Positions 18,805-25,522 of a stretch of 64,000 bases of DNA are shown one piece after another. Numbering within the stretch: the stretch's first letter is position 1; every line of letters starts with the position of its first letter. A model generated the notes under the pieces. The model made no database searches. It saw only the letters and a list, made by a program, of their open reading frames with translations, and was not told where the DNA came from. The stretch is from assembly GCA_037045225.1 (NCBI GenBank), contig JBAOHZ010000009.1, positions 248,001 through 312,000 on the forward strand, read 5' to 3'. Source of the stretch: Nitrospira sp. (lineage in GTDB: Bacteria; Nitrospirota; Nitrospiria; Nitrospirales; Nitrospiraceae). Position numbers and translations under genes: made by a program.

Positions 18805-19518
18805 TTATTGTTGCTGCTGACCCGGGAACACGACCATGGACTCGCTGGGCACCACGATCGTATCTCCGGCTCGAAGTTCAAGGTTTCCGGCAATTCCTCC
18901 GCGCAGGACGATATCGTCATAGCTGGAGGTCACAGTCTGCATCGTCGATCCGTTGTCGCTAAATCGAAAAATTACCACCTGATTTCTCGCCGCCACCGGC
19001 GTAAACCCTCCCGCGATCGTCACCCCTTGCAAAAGCGTGGTCTTGCTCTTGAGCGGATATTTCCCCGGCTTCATCACTTCACCCAAGACGAAGATATTGT
19101 AACTGTTCACTTCTCGCACACTAATGGCTACAACCGGATTTTGCACATACTCTTTGAGCTTGCGCGTAATTTCGTCTGCCAGTTGCGACGGAGTCTTTCC
19201 TACCGCCACGACATCACGAATCACCGGCAATGAAAATTTCCCGTCCGGTCGCACCTGTACCGTTTTCGACAGATCCTGGTTTCTCCAGACGGTAATTTCC
19301 AAAATGTCTTCGGCCCCGATAGTGTACGCATCGGTGACGATGTTGGAAAGAGCATGCCCGCTCGAATGCGTCGGCCCTGTCGTAAACGCCGGGACGCCCT
19401 CTTTGCCACCCATCTCAGGCGAACCGACGGAGGCCGATGCGCCCGGCGATTGAGAGAATGCCGGGGCGACTCCCCACATGATTGTCAATCCAGCTGCTAT
19501 GGCGATAAACCAACGCAT
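18805..19518 (-). CDS. Short polysaccharide export (OPX) protein with signal peptide
   Basis: A 237-residue protein with MRWFIAIAAGLTIMWG as signal sequence, cleaved probably after PAFS, and no lipobox cysteine. The Poly_export domain has GAEDILEITVWRNQDLS and VRPDGKFSLPVI. The SLBB domain has SYNIFVLGEVMKPGKY and LLQGVTIAGGF, nearly the same motifs as its downstream neighbour. The end is a Gln-rich tail. The ATG at 19518 is fixed by GGAGG six bases before it. The pair looks like a duplication in which one copy is lipid-anchored and the other soluble in the periplasm. Both are short OPX types without the pore-forming helix. Confidence 0.88.
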   Translation of the reverse strand: MRWFIAIAAGLTIMWGVAPAFSQSPGASASVGSPEMGGKEGVPAFTTGPTHSSGHALSNIVTDAYTIGAEDILEITVWRNQDLSKTVQVRPDGKFSLPVIRDVVAVGKTPSQLADEITRKLKEYVQNPVVAISVREVNSYNIFVLGEVMKPGKYPLKSKTTLLQGVTIAGGFTPVAARNQVVIFRFSDNGSTMQTVTSSYDDIVLRGGIAGNLELRAGDTIVVPSESMVVFPGQQQQ

Positions 19519-19574
19519 TGTATGCCTCCACACGGTTAGAAATTCACAACGCCCAAGCCCCGCCGGCCGCTGCA

Positions 19575-19853
19575 TTAACATTCTCGACTGACATCCTTCA
19601 CCAATGCAGCCCGCAGCGAAAGATAGTCTAGCGACAACTCAGCATATCTATTCTTCAGCCGACGATGCTCCATCTCCAATGACCGGAGACGATCTCGCGC
19701 AGGCTTTCGCACCTCGCCCATCTGTCGTCGCCATCGATAGAGCGTCGCCGTCGAGACCCCATGCTTGTGCGCCAGGGCCTTGATGGTCTGCGCCGTCTCC
19801 ATCTCGAGGACGATGGCTTTGATTTGGTCGTGGTTAAAACGGGAGTTCGGCAT
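19575..19853 (-). CDS. IS3 OrfA-like helix-turn-helix protein, without partner transposase
   Basis: A 92-residue protein: SRFNHDQIKAIVLEME, then ALAHKHGVSTATLYRWRRQM (a clear helix-turn-helix of the HTH_Tnp_1 type), then a leucine-zipper-like segment LRSLEMEHRRLKNRYAELSL. This is the OrfA layout of IS3-family elements, at normal OrfA length. No orfB (DDE integrase), no frameshift window and no terminal inverted repeats are seen: the next gene starts 56 bases downstream. It may be a remnant, or an OrfA kept as a DNA-binding protein inside the operon. No ribosome site is obvious. It lies 67 bases after the antiterminator gene. Confidence 0.65.
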   Translation of the reverse strand: MPNSRFNHDQIKAIVLEMETAQTIKALAHKHGVSTATLYRWRRQMGEVRKPARDRLRSLEMEHRRLKNRYAELSLDYLSLRAALVKDVSREC

Positions 19854-19920
19854 GATCGATTCGTAGAACACGCCCCTGCCACATCCGAAGATGGCGTGGA
19901 GAGACGGGACAAACGGAGGG

Positions 19921-20472
19921 TTACTGCACGGCGACGACTTCACTCATATCGATGTGGACGGTTGCGGCTTGCTGGATGAGGTTCACACGAATGACGAGAC
20001 AATCGTGGCCTGCCTTCCGGAGTAGTTGTCCTCGCAGCCCCATCAACGGACCTCGTACGACTTGCACCCAGGCTCCTTCGACCAGGTAATCATGGCGTTC
20101 ATACGCTCGCTCGCTTTCGGCCAGCGTCCTGATCGCCGCAAGTTCTTCATCAGGAATCGATTCCGGCATCAGCGACCCGACGATTCGAACGATACCCGGC
20201 GTTTGAAGTACAGCATGGCTATTCATCAGCGAAAAACGGGCGAAACAATAGCCGGAAAAAAGCGGGCTGGCCGTCCAGACCTTTCGATCCGACCACTGAC
20301 TCAACTTGTTCGCCAACGGAAGAAACGGCTCAATCCCAATGCCGGCCAGGCGATCCCGAACCATCTTTTCGTGACGAGAACGAGTGCTGATCGCATACCA
20401 GCGGAGATCGACGGCAGCGGCAGTGGTCTCCGAATTCGCAAGCTCAGGAACAGATTGAATGGTGGTCAACAT
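19921..20472 (-). CDS. NusG-like (UpxY/RfaH-type) transcription antiterminator
   Basis: A 183-residue protein with an N-terminal NGN domain: LRWYAISTRSRHEKMVRDRL and FLPLANKLSQWSDR, then SPLFSGYCFARF. A C-terminal KOW domain follows: GAWVQVVRGPLMGLRGQLL and RVNLIQQAATVHIDMSEV. This matches specialised NusG paralogues (UpxY of Bacteroides, RfaH, LoaP) that ride with RNA polymerase and suppress termination in one long surface-polysaccharide operon. It is the first gene of the 20-kb operon, the typical place. GAGG lies eight bases before the ATG. The leader upstream holds a nine-base inverted repeat that could be its recruitment or pause site. It is not the housekeeping NusG, which would sit near rplK. 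Confidence 0.88.
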   Translation of the reverse strand: MLTTIQSVPELANSETTAAAVDLRWYAISTRSRHEKMVRDRLAGIGIEPFLPLANKLSQWSDRKVWTASPLFSGYCFARFSLMNSHAVLQTPGIVRIVGSLMPESIPDEELAAIRTLAESERAYERHDYLVEGAWVQVVRGPLMGLRGQLLRKAGHDCLVIRVNLIQQAATVHIDMSEVVAVQ

Positions 20473-20544
20473 AGCTTCGCCCTCTGAGTCCCATCAGTAC
20501 GTGCATCTTTGTAAAGATTTCTCACCGCGTTTACATCGGACAAT

Positions 20545-20585
20545 GGTGCTGATCTTGGGCGCAACCACTTTTTACCATCAGCACC
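20545..20585 (-). promoter_or_regulatory. Nine-base inverted repeat in the glycan-operon leader
   Basis: GGTGCTGAT (20545-20553) and ATCAGCACC (20577-20585) are perfect inverted repeats with a 23-base loop, 72 bases before the antiterminator start. On the minus strand there is no T-run after it, so it is not a simple terminator. It may be a pause or recruitment element for the NusG-like protein. Confidence 0.4.
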
Positions 20586-20789
20586 TTTGTGCCAATGCGA
20601 CACCATACAAAATGTGTACGAACGGACAACAATGAATACGGGTATTTACTTCGCCAGGATTCTGCGTTCATGCCTAGTGCCATCAAGCCTCTCAACCTAG
20701 AAAAATAACCAGCCAAAATACTGGTAGATAGACAAAGTGTACAATCATGAACAATTAAATTACCTCACGAGCACTTTCACATGGAACCC

Positions 20790-20805
20790 AGCAAACCGTT
20801 TGCCC
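20790..20805 (-). promoter_or_regulatory. Candidate -24/-12 (sigma54-like) promoter or palindromic operator
   Basis: The minus strand reads GGGCAAACGGTTTGCT, matching 10 of the 12 specified positions of TGGCACRNNNNTTGCW with correct GG-to-GC spacing. The same bases contain the odd palindrome GCAAAC-C-GTTTGC, so a repressor or activator site is an equal alternative. Transcription would start about 300 bases before the antiterminator gene. Confidence 0.3.
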
Positions 20806-20918
20806 ACAATCCTTTGCGGTCAATGAATTAATGGCAATTCCTCATTGCCTGGAGACAAACAGCTATGAGAATATGCGTCATGTATGCACACTCAATCACC
20901 CGTTCAACCTAGCACCGA

Positions 20919-20946
20919 TTGCGTAATTGGTTATTAACTATATAGA
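20919..20946 (+). promoter_or_regulatory. Sigma70-like promoter for the LuxR-type regulator
   Basis: TTGCGT (20919-20924), a 16-base spacer and TATAGA (20941-20946) lie about 60 bases before the ATG at 21004. The spacer is AT-rich. AGGAGG at 20994-20999 is the ribosome site. Confidence 0.45.
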
Positions 20947-21003
20947 GACTATTCGGACCTCCCACCCGATGCTCGGTGGGGTGCGGTTGACCCAGGAGGA
21001 TTG

Positions 21004-21711
21004 ATGAGCGGAATCGTAGAACTACAGACCATCACGTTGGTCACTATCTTAACCAACAACTATCTTCTTCGGCTCGGCCTGCAGAAGCTTGTGGACGAGG
21101 CGAAATCGATTCGGCTGGTTGGGCACGCCGCACATTCCGACAATCTCGATGAGATTCTCGCGAACGAGCAGCCTCACATCGTCATTCTCGATACGGAAAT
21201 CGGCGGCGGGGCACCGGAGCTGATTCGAAAGATCAAGCGGGCCGCACCAAGGATCAAAACGATACTTCTCAGCGGATTCGATGATATCGAATATTCCCGG
21301 CAAGCGCTTGCTGCCGGGGCCGATGGCATCGTCCTTAAAGTGCAGCCATCCGCCGTCCTCCTCGCGACCATCAACTATCTGGCCCACTCGCGCAAAGCGG
21401 TTGCGCTGCCGATCGACCACGCGTCTACTCAGTTACAATTGAACCATTCCCCGGCAATTCTAGCCCCGCCAAGCCCCTCCCCTGCCCCCTCGAAGTGCTC
21501 AGACGGGCTGACCGAACGGGAGCGCGAAGTGGTTCGACTGATCGGGGAAGGTCTCTCGAATAAAGACATCGCCGACCGCCTCTGCATTTCCAGCATTACA
21601 GTTCGACACCACCTCACCAGCATCTTCGATAAACTCGGCGTGTCAAACCGCCAGAAACTCCTCATTAGAGCACACCAGCAAGGGCTGGCAAGATCATCTG
21701 CCCTAGCCTAG
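21004..21711 (+). CDS. NarL/LuxR-family response regulator with atypical receiver
   Basis: A 235-residue protein. Residues 10-130 form a receiver domain with Asp63 in HIVILDTE at the phosphorylation place, Ser90 in ILLSGFDD and Lys112 in GIVLKVQ. The usual acidic pair near the N-terminus is replaced: VTILTNNYLLRLGL has Asn18-Asn19 where family members have Asp-Asp or Glu-Asp. Residues 165-228 are a LuxR helix-turn-helix (LTEREREVVRLIGEGLSNKDIADRL, then TVRHHLTSIFDKLGV). It probably controls the divergent glycan operon. Loss of the magnesium pocket suggests weak or absent phosphorylation control. The ATG at 21004 is chosen over the TTG at 21001, which would lie too close to AGGAGG. Confidence 0.88.
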   Translation: MSGIVELQTITLVTILTNNYLLRLGLQKLVDEAKSIRLVGHAAHSDNLDEILANEQPHIVILDTEIGGGAPELIRKIKRAAPRIKTILLSGFDDIEYSRQALAAGADGIVLKVQPSAVLLATINYLAHSRKAVALPIDHASTQLQLNHSPAILAPPSPSPAPSKCSDGLTEREREVVRLIGEGLSNKDIADRLCISSITVRHHLTSIFDKLGVSNRQKLLIRAHQQGLARSSALA

Positions 21712-22109
21712 GGCTCCACACTCACACAACTGTCGGCGGCTCGCCCCCCCCCCCCCTACTGATTGCAGGCAAGCTTAGCGCGGTATCCATACTGCTGCTA
21801 GTCTGTAAGATGATGCGATGGGACGAGCCCTAATTCTGGGGCATGCCCGAAGGATTTCCCTAGGGCCGCGCGGCTGTCCGACTCGAACTGAACAGATGGG
21901 AGCCGATCCGCTCGCATTTCGGACTAGCCGGCTGATCAAACACCCTGGAGAGAGCCTCAGACCGGACAGCAGTCGATGCGGGAGGAACGGTGCAGAGAAC
22001 TATCCCGTGAGGAAATGAGCACTCCAGAGCTGCGAGGCACCAACGACAGGCCAGATTTCAAATCGATGGGGCAGGGACACAGCTTGCTGGATACAGGCTG
22101 GTTTTTTTT
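21712..22109. other. Gene-poor stretch with C13 tract and terminator-like element
   Basis: About 400 bases between the regulator and tRNA-Gly without a recognisable protein gene. It starts with a run of 13 C, contains small palindromes (GGGCATGCCC, CCCTAGGG) and ends in a plus-strand hairpin followed by nine T. A long 3' UTR or an unannotated small RNA is possible. I found no match to SRP RNA, RNase P RNA, 6S RNA or tmRNA core motifs by eye. Confidence 0.4.
21744..21756. repeat. Homopolymer run of 13 C
   Basis: Thirteen consecutive C lie 33 bases after the regulator stop codon. Runs of this length are prone to slippage in replication and to sequencing error. It is outside any recognised gene. 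Confidence 0.9.
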
Positions 22110-22110
22110 T
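22080..22110 (+). terminator. Rho-independent terminator-like hairpin with T9
   Basis: CAGCTTG (22080-22086) pairs with CAGGCTG (22094-22100), including one G-T pair, with a seven-base loop. One G and nine T follow. It lies on the plus strand about 370 bases after the regulator and abuts the 3' end of the opposite-strand tRNA-Gly. Confidence 0.5.
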
Positions 22111-22184
22111 GGAGCGGGCGATGGGATTTGAACCCACGACAACTTGCTTGGGAAGCAAGGACTCTACCACTGAGCTACGCCCGC
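22110..22184 (-). tRNA. tRNA-Gly (anticodon CCC)
   Basis: The minus strand folds as a cloverleaf. The acceptor stem GCGGGCG pairs with CGCCCGC, the D arm is GCTCAGTGGTAGAGT, and the anticodon stem CTTGC/GCAAG has loop TTCCCAA, giving anticodon CCC. The T arm is GTGGG-TTCAAAT-CCCAT. Discriminator T is followed by an encoded CCA at 22112-22110. It reads GGG codons. Confidence 0.95.
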
Positions 22185-22205
22185 CCCTCGCTGCAGAGGA
22201 GCTGA

Positions 22206-22234
22206 ATCCTACGCCGGAGCCGTTACTAAGTCAA
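22206..22234 (-). promoter_or_regulatory. Sigma70-like promoter for tRNA-Gly
   Basis: On the minus strand TTGACT (22234-22229), a 17-base spacer and TAGGAT (22211-22206) lie about 22 bases before the tRNA 5' end. They sit between tyrS and the tRNA, so the tRNA probably has its own start. Confidence 0.55.
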
Positions 22235-22253
22235 GGCAACTGCCGCGAGCCAC

Positions 22254-23471
22254 TTATGCCGTATACTCCGCCACCGCAAACTTACGGCGACCGACGCGCA
22301 TGTAGAGCGGCTTGCCGACCACCAATGGGATGGCGGCGTTGGCATCGGTCAATTTCTGCTCATTGATCTCCACCCCACCCTGCACGATCAACCGACGGGC
22401 CTCGCTCTTGCTCGGCACCAGCCCAGTCTTGGCAATTAAATCGACCAGGCCGATCGACGGGACGGCGGGATCCTTCACATCGGCTGGCGTCATGATCACA
22501 TGGGCGTCCGGCTGCTCCGGAAACTCTCGCGCCTGAAACTTCTGCTGAAACATCGCCCTGGCTTCGCGACCGGCCTCCTGCCCGTGGTAACGGGCCACAA
22601 TCAGCTCCGCCAGCGATTGCTTGGCTTCCATCGGGTGAGCCGTCTTGATGCGGCCTAGGTCTTCCGTCGTCAGCAGTTCGTAATAGCGATGCATCAGCGC
22701 ATCGCTGATCGACATGAGCTTGCCGAACATATCGGCAGGCTGATCCTCGAGCGCGATGTAATTGCCGAAACTCTTGCTCATCTTCCGCACGCCGTCGGTC
22801 CCCTCCAGGAGCGGCATGGTGATGACGGCCTGCGCTTCCTGCCCATAATCCCGCTGCAGATCCCGCCCCATCAGGAGATTGAATTTTTGATCGGTACCGC
22901 CCAACTCGACGTCGGCCTTGAGTGCGACCGAATCATAGCCCTGGATCAAGGGATACATGAACTCGTGAATACTGATCGGCTTCTCCTCCGTGTACCGCTT
23001 GTGGAAGTCTTCCCGTTCCAACATGCGAGCCACGGTGTAGTGCGCGCTCAGCTCAATCAGTCCCTCGGCCGTCATGCTGCTCATCCAACGGCTATTGAAC
23101 TCCACCAGCGTCTTTTGAGGGTCCAGGATCTTGAAAATCTGGCGTTCGTACGTCTTGGCATTCTCCAGCACCTTCTCTTTCGAAAGCGCAACCCGTGTCT
23201 CCGATCGGCCCGTCGGATCGCCGATCATGCCAGTGAAATCACCGATGAGAAAGATCACCTGATGCCCTAAGTCTTGAAAGTGCTTGAGTTTGTGGATGAG
23301 GACCGTGTGGCCGAGGTGCAGGTCCGGCGCGGTTGGATCAAACCCCGCCTTGACGCGCAGCGGGCGGTTTTCCTTGATCGAACGCACCAGCTTCGATTCC
23401 AACTCGTTCGGCTGAATAACTTCAACTGTTCCACGAAGTATCAGCTCTAATTGTTGTGCTACCGGAGTCAC
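22254..23471 (-). CDS. tyrS: Tyrosyl-tRNA synthetase
   Basis: A 405-residue class I aminoacyl-tRNA synthetase. It has the HIGH-type motif as DLHLGHTVL near residue 52, GDFTGMIGDPTGRSE in the catalytic fold, a tyrosine-binding QGYDSVAL stretch and KMSKSFGN near residue 230. The end (KSEARRLIVQGGVEIN) is an S4 RNA-binding domain. It charges tRNA-Tyr in the cytoplasm. Length and motifs fit the TyrZ-like bacterial subgroup. The GTG start overlaps the TGA of the HhH-domain gene by four bases. It is the last gene of the gcvH-lpdA-comEA-like-tyrS transcript. No T-box is expected or visible. Confidence 0.96.
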   Translation of the reverse strand: MTPVAQQLELILRGTVEVIQPNELESKLVRSIKENRPLRVKAGFDPTAPDLHLGHTVLIHKLKHFQDLGHQVIFLIGDFTGMIGDPTGRSETRVALSKEKVLENAKTYERQIFKILDPQKTLVEFNSRWMSSMTAEGLIELSAHYTVARMLEREDFHKRYTEEKPISIHEFMYPLIQGYDSVALKADVELGGTDQKFNLLMGRDLQRDYGQEAQAVITMPLLEGTDGVRKMSKSFGNYIALEDQPADMFGKLMSISDALMHRYYELLTTEDLGRIKTAHPMEAKQSLAELIVARYHGQEAGREARAMFQQKFQAREFPEQPDAHVIMTPADVKDPAVPSIGLVDLIAKTGLVPSKSEARRLIVQGGVEINEQKLTDANAAIPLVVGKPLYMRVGRRKFAVAEYTA

Positions 23472-24010
23472 AGAGTTCCTTTATGTCGAGACAACGATCG
23501 AGTATTGGTCACGAGCACATGAGGACGAAGCCGATCGAACTTCTTGCGTCCGATGCCCTTCACCTGCCGGAGGTCTTCAACCTTCATGAAGGGCCCCTTC
23601 GCAACCCGATGCTCAATCACCCGCTGTGCCAGCTTCGGCCCAATGCCAGGCAAGGCCTCTAAGTCCGAAACCGTCGCATGATTGAGATCCACCTGCCGCG
23701 CGACCGCATGGTGCACCGGACGCACTGCAGGCACCGGCTCCTCGCGCGGCGCGAGCGACTCCGACACCTGAACCGGCTGTATCGTCGGAACCTCTGGCAC
23801 CTTTAGGACAAGAGTCGATTCGCCACCTGGCGTGAACGTGGTCGACGGAGAAACTTGAACCTGCCGCGACGCCGCTCCAGTCTGAGCAACCACCACCGGT
23901 TGCGCCGAATGAGGGGCGACCTGCCGGATCGGCGTGACCGAGCCGATCCAGATCAGCGATCCCAAGGTCACTCCCAGCATCGCGAGTTTAATGAGGAGTG
24001 AACGCACCAT
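23468..24010 (-). CDS. ComEA-like helix-hairpin-helix protein
   Basis: A 180-residue protein with an N-terminal membrane segment (about residues 5-24, LLIKLAMLGVTLGSLIWIG) and a long Pro/Val-rich linker. A C-terminal tandem HhH domain begins near residue 108: VDLNHATVSDLEALPGIGPKLAQRVI and VEDLRQVKGIGRKKFDRL. This is the ComEA layout: a membrane-tethered DNA-binding protein that hands incoming DNA to the ComEC channel. A comEC gene is present at 32356-34887. It overlaps lpdA by one base and tyrS by four, so it is translated with housekeeping genes. It could also be a generic HhH protein. Confidence 0.8.
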   Translation of the reverse strand: MVRSLLIKLAMLGVTLGSLIWIGSVTPIRQVAPHSAQPVVVAQTGAASRQVQVSPSTTFTPGGESTLVLKVPEVPTIQPVQVSESLAPREEPVPAVRPVHHAVARQVDLNHATVSDLEALPGIGPKLAQRVIEHRVAKGPFMKVEDLRQVKGIGRKKFDRLRPHVLVTNTRSLSRHKGTL

Positions 24011-25431
24011 TATGTCGACGGCTTTCGCGCAAGATGAATGGCGTGGCCATGAACGTCCTCCATCGCCTCCATGAGCCCCTCGGCCAGGGTCGGGTGTGCG
24101 TGAATCATCTCCGCCACACGCGAGACAGTCGCGCCAAGATGCATCGCCAACGCGGCTTCATGAATGAGATCGGTGGCATGGGCTCCAAGAATGTGCACCC
24201 CCAGGATCCGGTCACTCTCCGCATCGGCAATGACCTTCAGCAAGCCTAGAATGTCCCCAGAGGCCTGCGCCTTCCCCAATCCGCCGTAGCGGAAACGTCC
24301 GACCTTCACCGCCTGCTGCGGATCTTTCCCGGTTGCCACACACCGGTCGCGCGCCTGCTGTTCCGTCAACCCCACCCGTCCGACTTCGGGTAACGTAAAG
24401 ATGCCCGTGGGGATGACATCATAGTCGATCGTCTTGGCATGGCCCATAAAATTCTCGACGGCCACTTTTCCCTGTGCCGATGCCACATGCGCCAGCATGG
24501 CCTTGCCGACGACATCCCCGATCGCATAGACGCCGGCCACGTTCGTTTCCATCCGTGCGTTGACCACGATTTCTCCGCGTGGCCCGACCTGCACTCCAAC
24601 GTTCTCCAGTCCGATACCGCGCGAGTTAAACCCTCGCCCCACGGACACCAACACCTGTTCTGCGTTGAACGACAGTCCGTTACGAAGGTGGGCCGTGACC
24701 AGGTCGGGCTGCCGGACAATACTGTCCACCGTCACTCCGGTGTGGATCTCCACACCCCGCTTCTTCAATTCCCGCTCCATGCTCTGGCTAATTTCTTCGT
24801 CTTCCAAGGGAAGTAGCCGCGGCATGAGCTCGACCATGATGACCTGCGTCCCTAGCCCGCTATAGAGAGACGCGAACTCACAGCCCTCCACTCCTCCGCC
24901 CACAATCAAGAGGCTCGCGGGAACCCTGCTGAGGTCCAACGCCTGCTTGCTGGTGATGATCTGGGTGCCGTCGATGGGGAACAGGGGCAGATTCGGCCAG
25001 GATGAACCGGTGGCAATGATCACGCCGTCGGCTTCGACCCTGGTTTCGCTGCCATCCGGTTTCTGCACGCGAATGGTACGCGCATCCAGCAATGTCCCCG
25101 TCCCCTCTACGTGTTCGATATTCCACGTTTTGAATAATGTGGCAATGCCTTTCACGAGCGTGGAGACGACTTTGTTCTTGCGAGCCACCATGACGGCAGG
25201 ATCGTACGTCACCGGTCCGCTGAGTTGGATCCCGAAGTCCTTGGCCTTTTTCGCCTTGTCGCCAAGCTCCACGACCGACAACAACGCTTTGCTCGGGATA
25301 CAGCCCCAATTCAGGCAGACCCCGCCCAAGGCTTGGTTTTCGATCACGGTGACACGCGCCCCAAGCTGGGCCGCGCGAATCGCCGCCACGTATCCGCCGG
25401 GACCGGCGCCAAGAATTGCGAGGTGACTCAT
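24010..25431 (-). CDS. lpdA: Dihydrolipoyl dehydrogenase
   Basis: A 473-residue flavoprotein of the pyridine nucleotide-disulphide oxidoreductase family. It has an N-terminal FAD loop LGAGPGGYVAAIRAAQLG, the redox pair in GGVCLNWGCIPSKALL (CxxxxC), and an NAD loop LLIVGGGVEGCEFASLY near residue 178. The C-terminal dimer domain has HAHPTLAEGLMEAMED with the active-site His-Glu pair. It reoxidises dihydrolipoyl groups on E2 or H proteins with NAD. Being co-transcribed with gcvH points to the glycine cleavage system, although the same enzyme often serves 2-oxoacid dehydrogenases too. It follows gcvH by about 90 bases. Confidence 0.95.
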   Translation of the reverse strand: MSHLAILGAGPGGYVAAIRAAQLGARVTVIENQALGGVCLNWGCIPSKALLSVVELGDKAKKAKDFGIQLSGPVTYDPAVMVARKNKVVSTLVKGIATLFKTWNIEHVEGTGTLLDARTIRVQKPDGSETRVEADGVIIATGSSWPNLPLFPIDGTQIITSKQALDLSRVPASLLIVGGGVEGCEFASLYSGLGTQVIMVELMPRLLPLEDEEISQSMERELKKRGVEIHTGVTVDSIVRQPDLVTAHLRNGLSFNAEQVLVSVGRGFNSRGIGLENVGVQVGPRGEIVVNARMETNVAGVYAIGDVVGKAMLAHVASAQGKVAVENFMGHAKTIDYDVIPTGIFTLPEVGRVGLTEQQARDRCVATGKDPQQAVKVGRFRYGGLGKAQASGDILGLLKVIADAESDRILGVHILGAHATDLIHEAALAMHLGATVSRVAEMIHAHPTLAEGLMEAMEDVHGHAIHLARKPST

Positions 25432-25522
25432 AAACGATCTGATGACATATGACGATGGTGGATTGGTGATGGATCAGGGACGCAAGAGGTCGAACGGCAC
25501 GACATCACCCGATCACCACTTG

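Larger units (their letters stand above)
20473..21003. other. Divergent AT-rich leader between antiterminator gene and LuxR-type regulator
   Basis: A 531-base region without a gene, more AT-rich than its neighbours. It holds a nine-base inverted repeat near 20545-20585, an odd 13-base palindrome at 20791-20803 and a sigma70-like promoter for the plus-strand regulator at 20919-20946. A small inverted repeat CCCACC...GGTGGG lies at 20961-20980. The length suggests a leader of a few hundred bases for the glycan operon. Confidence 0.6.

Noticed and set aside
19519..19943. Complete IS3-family insertion sequence
   Set aside because: Only an OrfA-like gene is present; no DDE integrase, frameshift signal, terminal inverted repeats or target duplication was seen.
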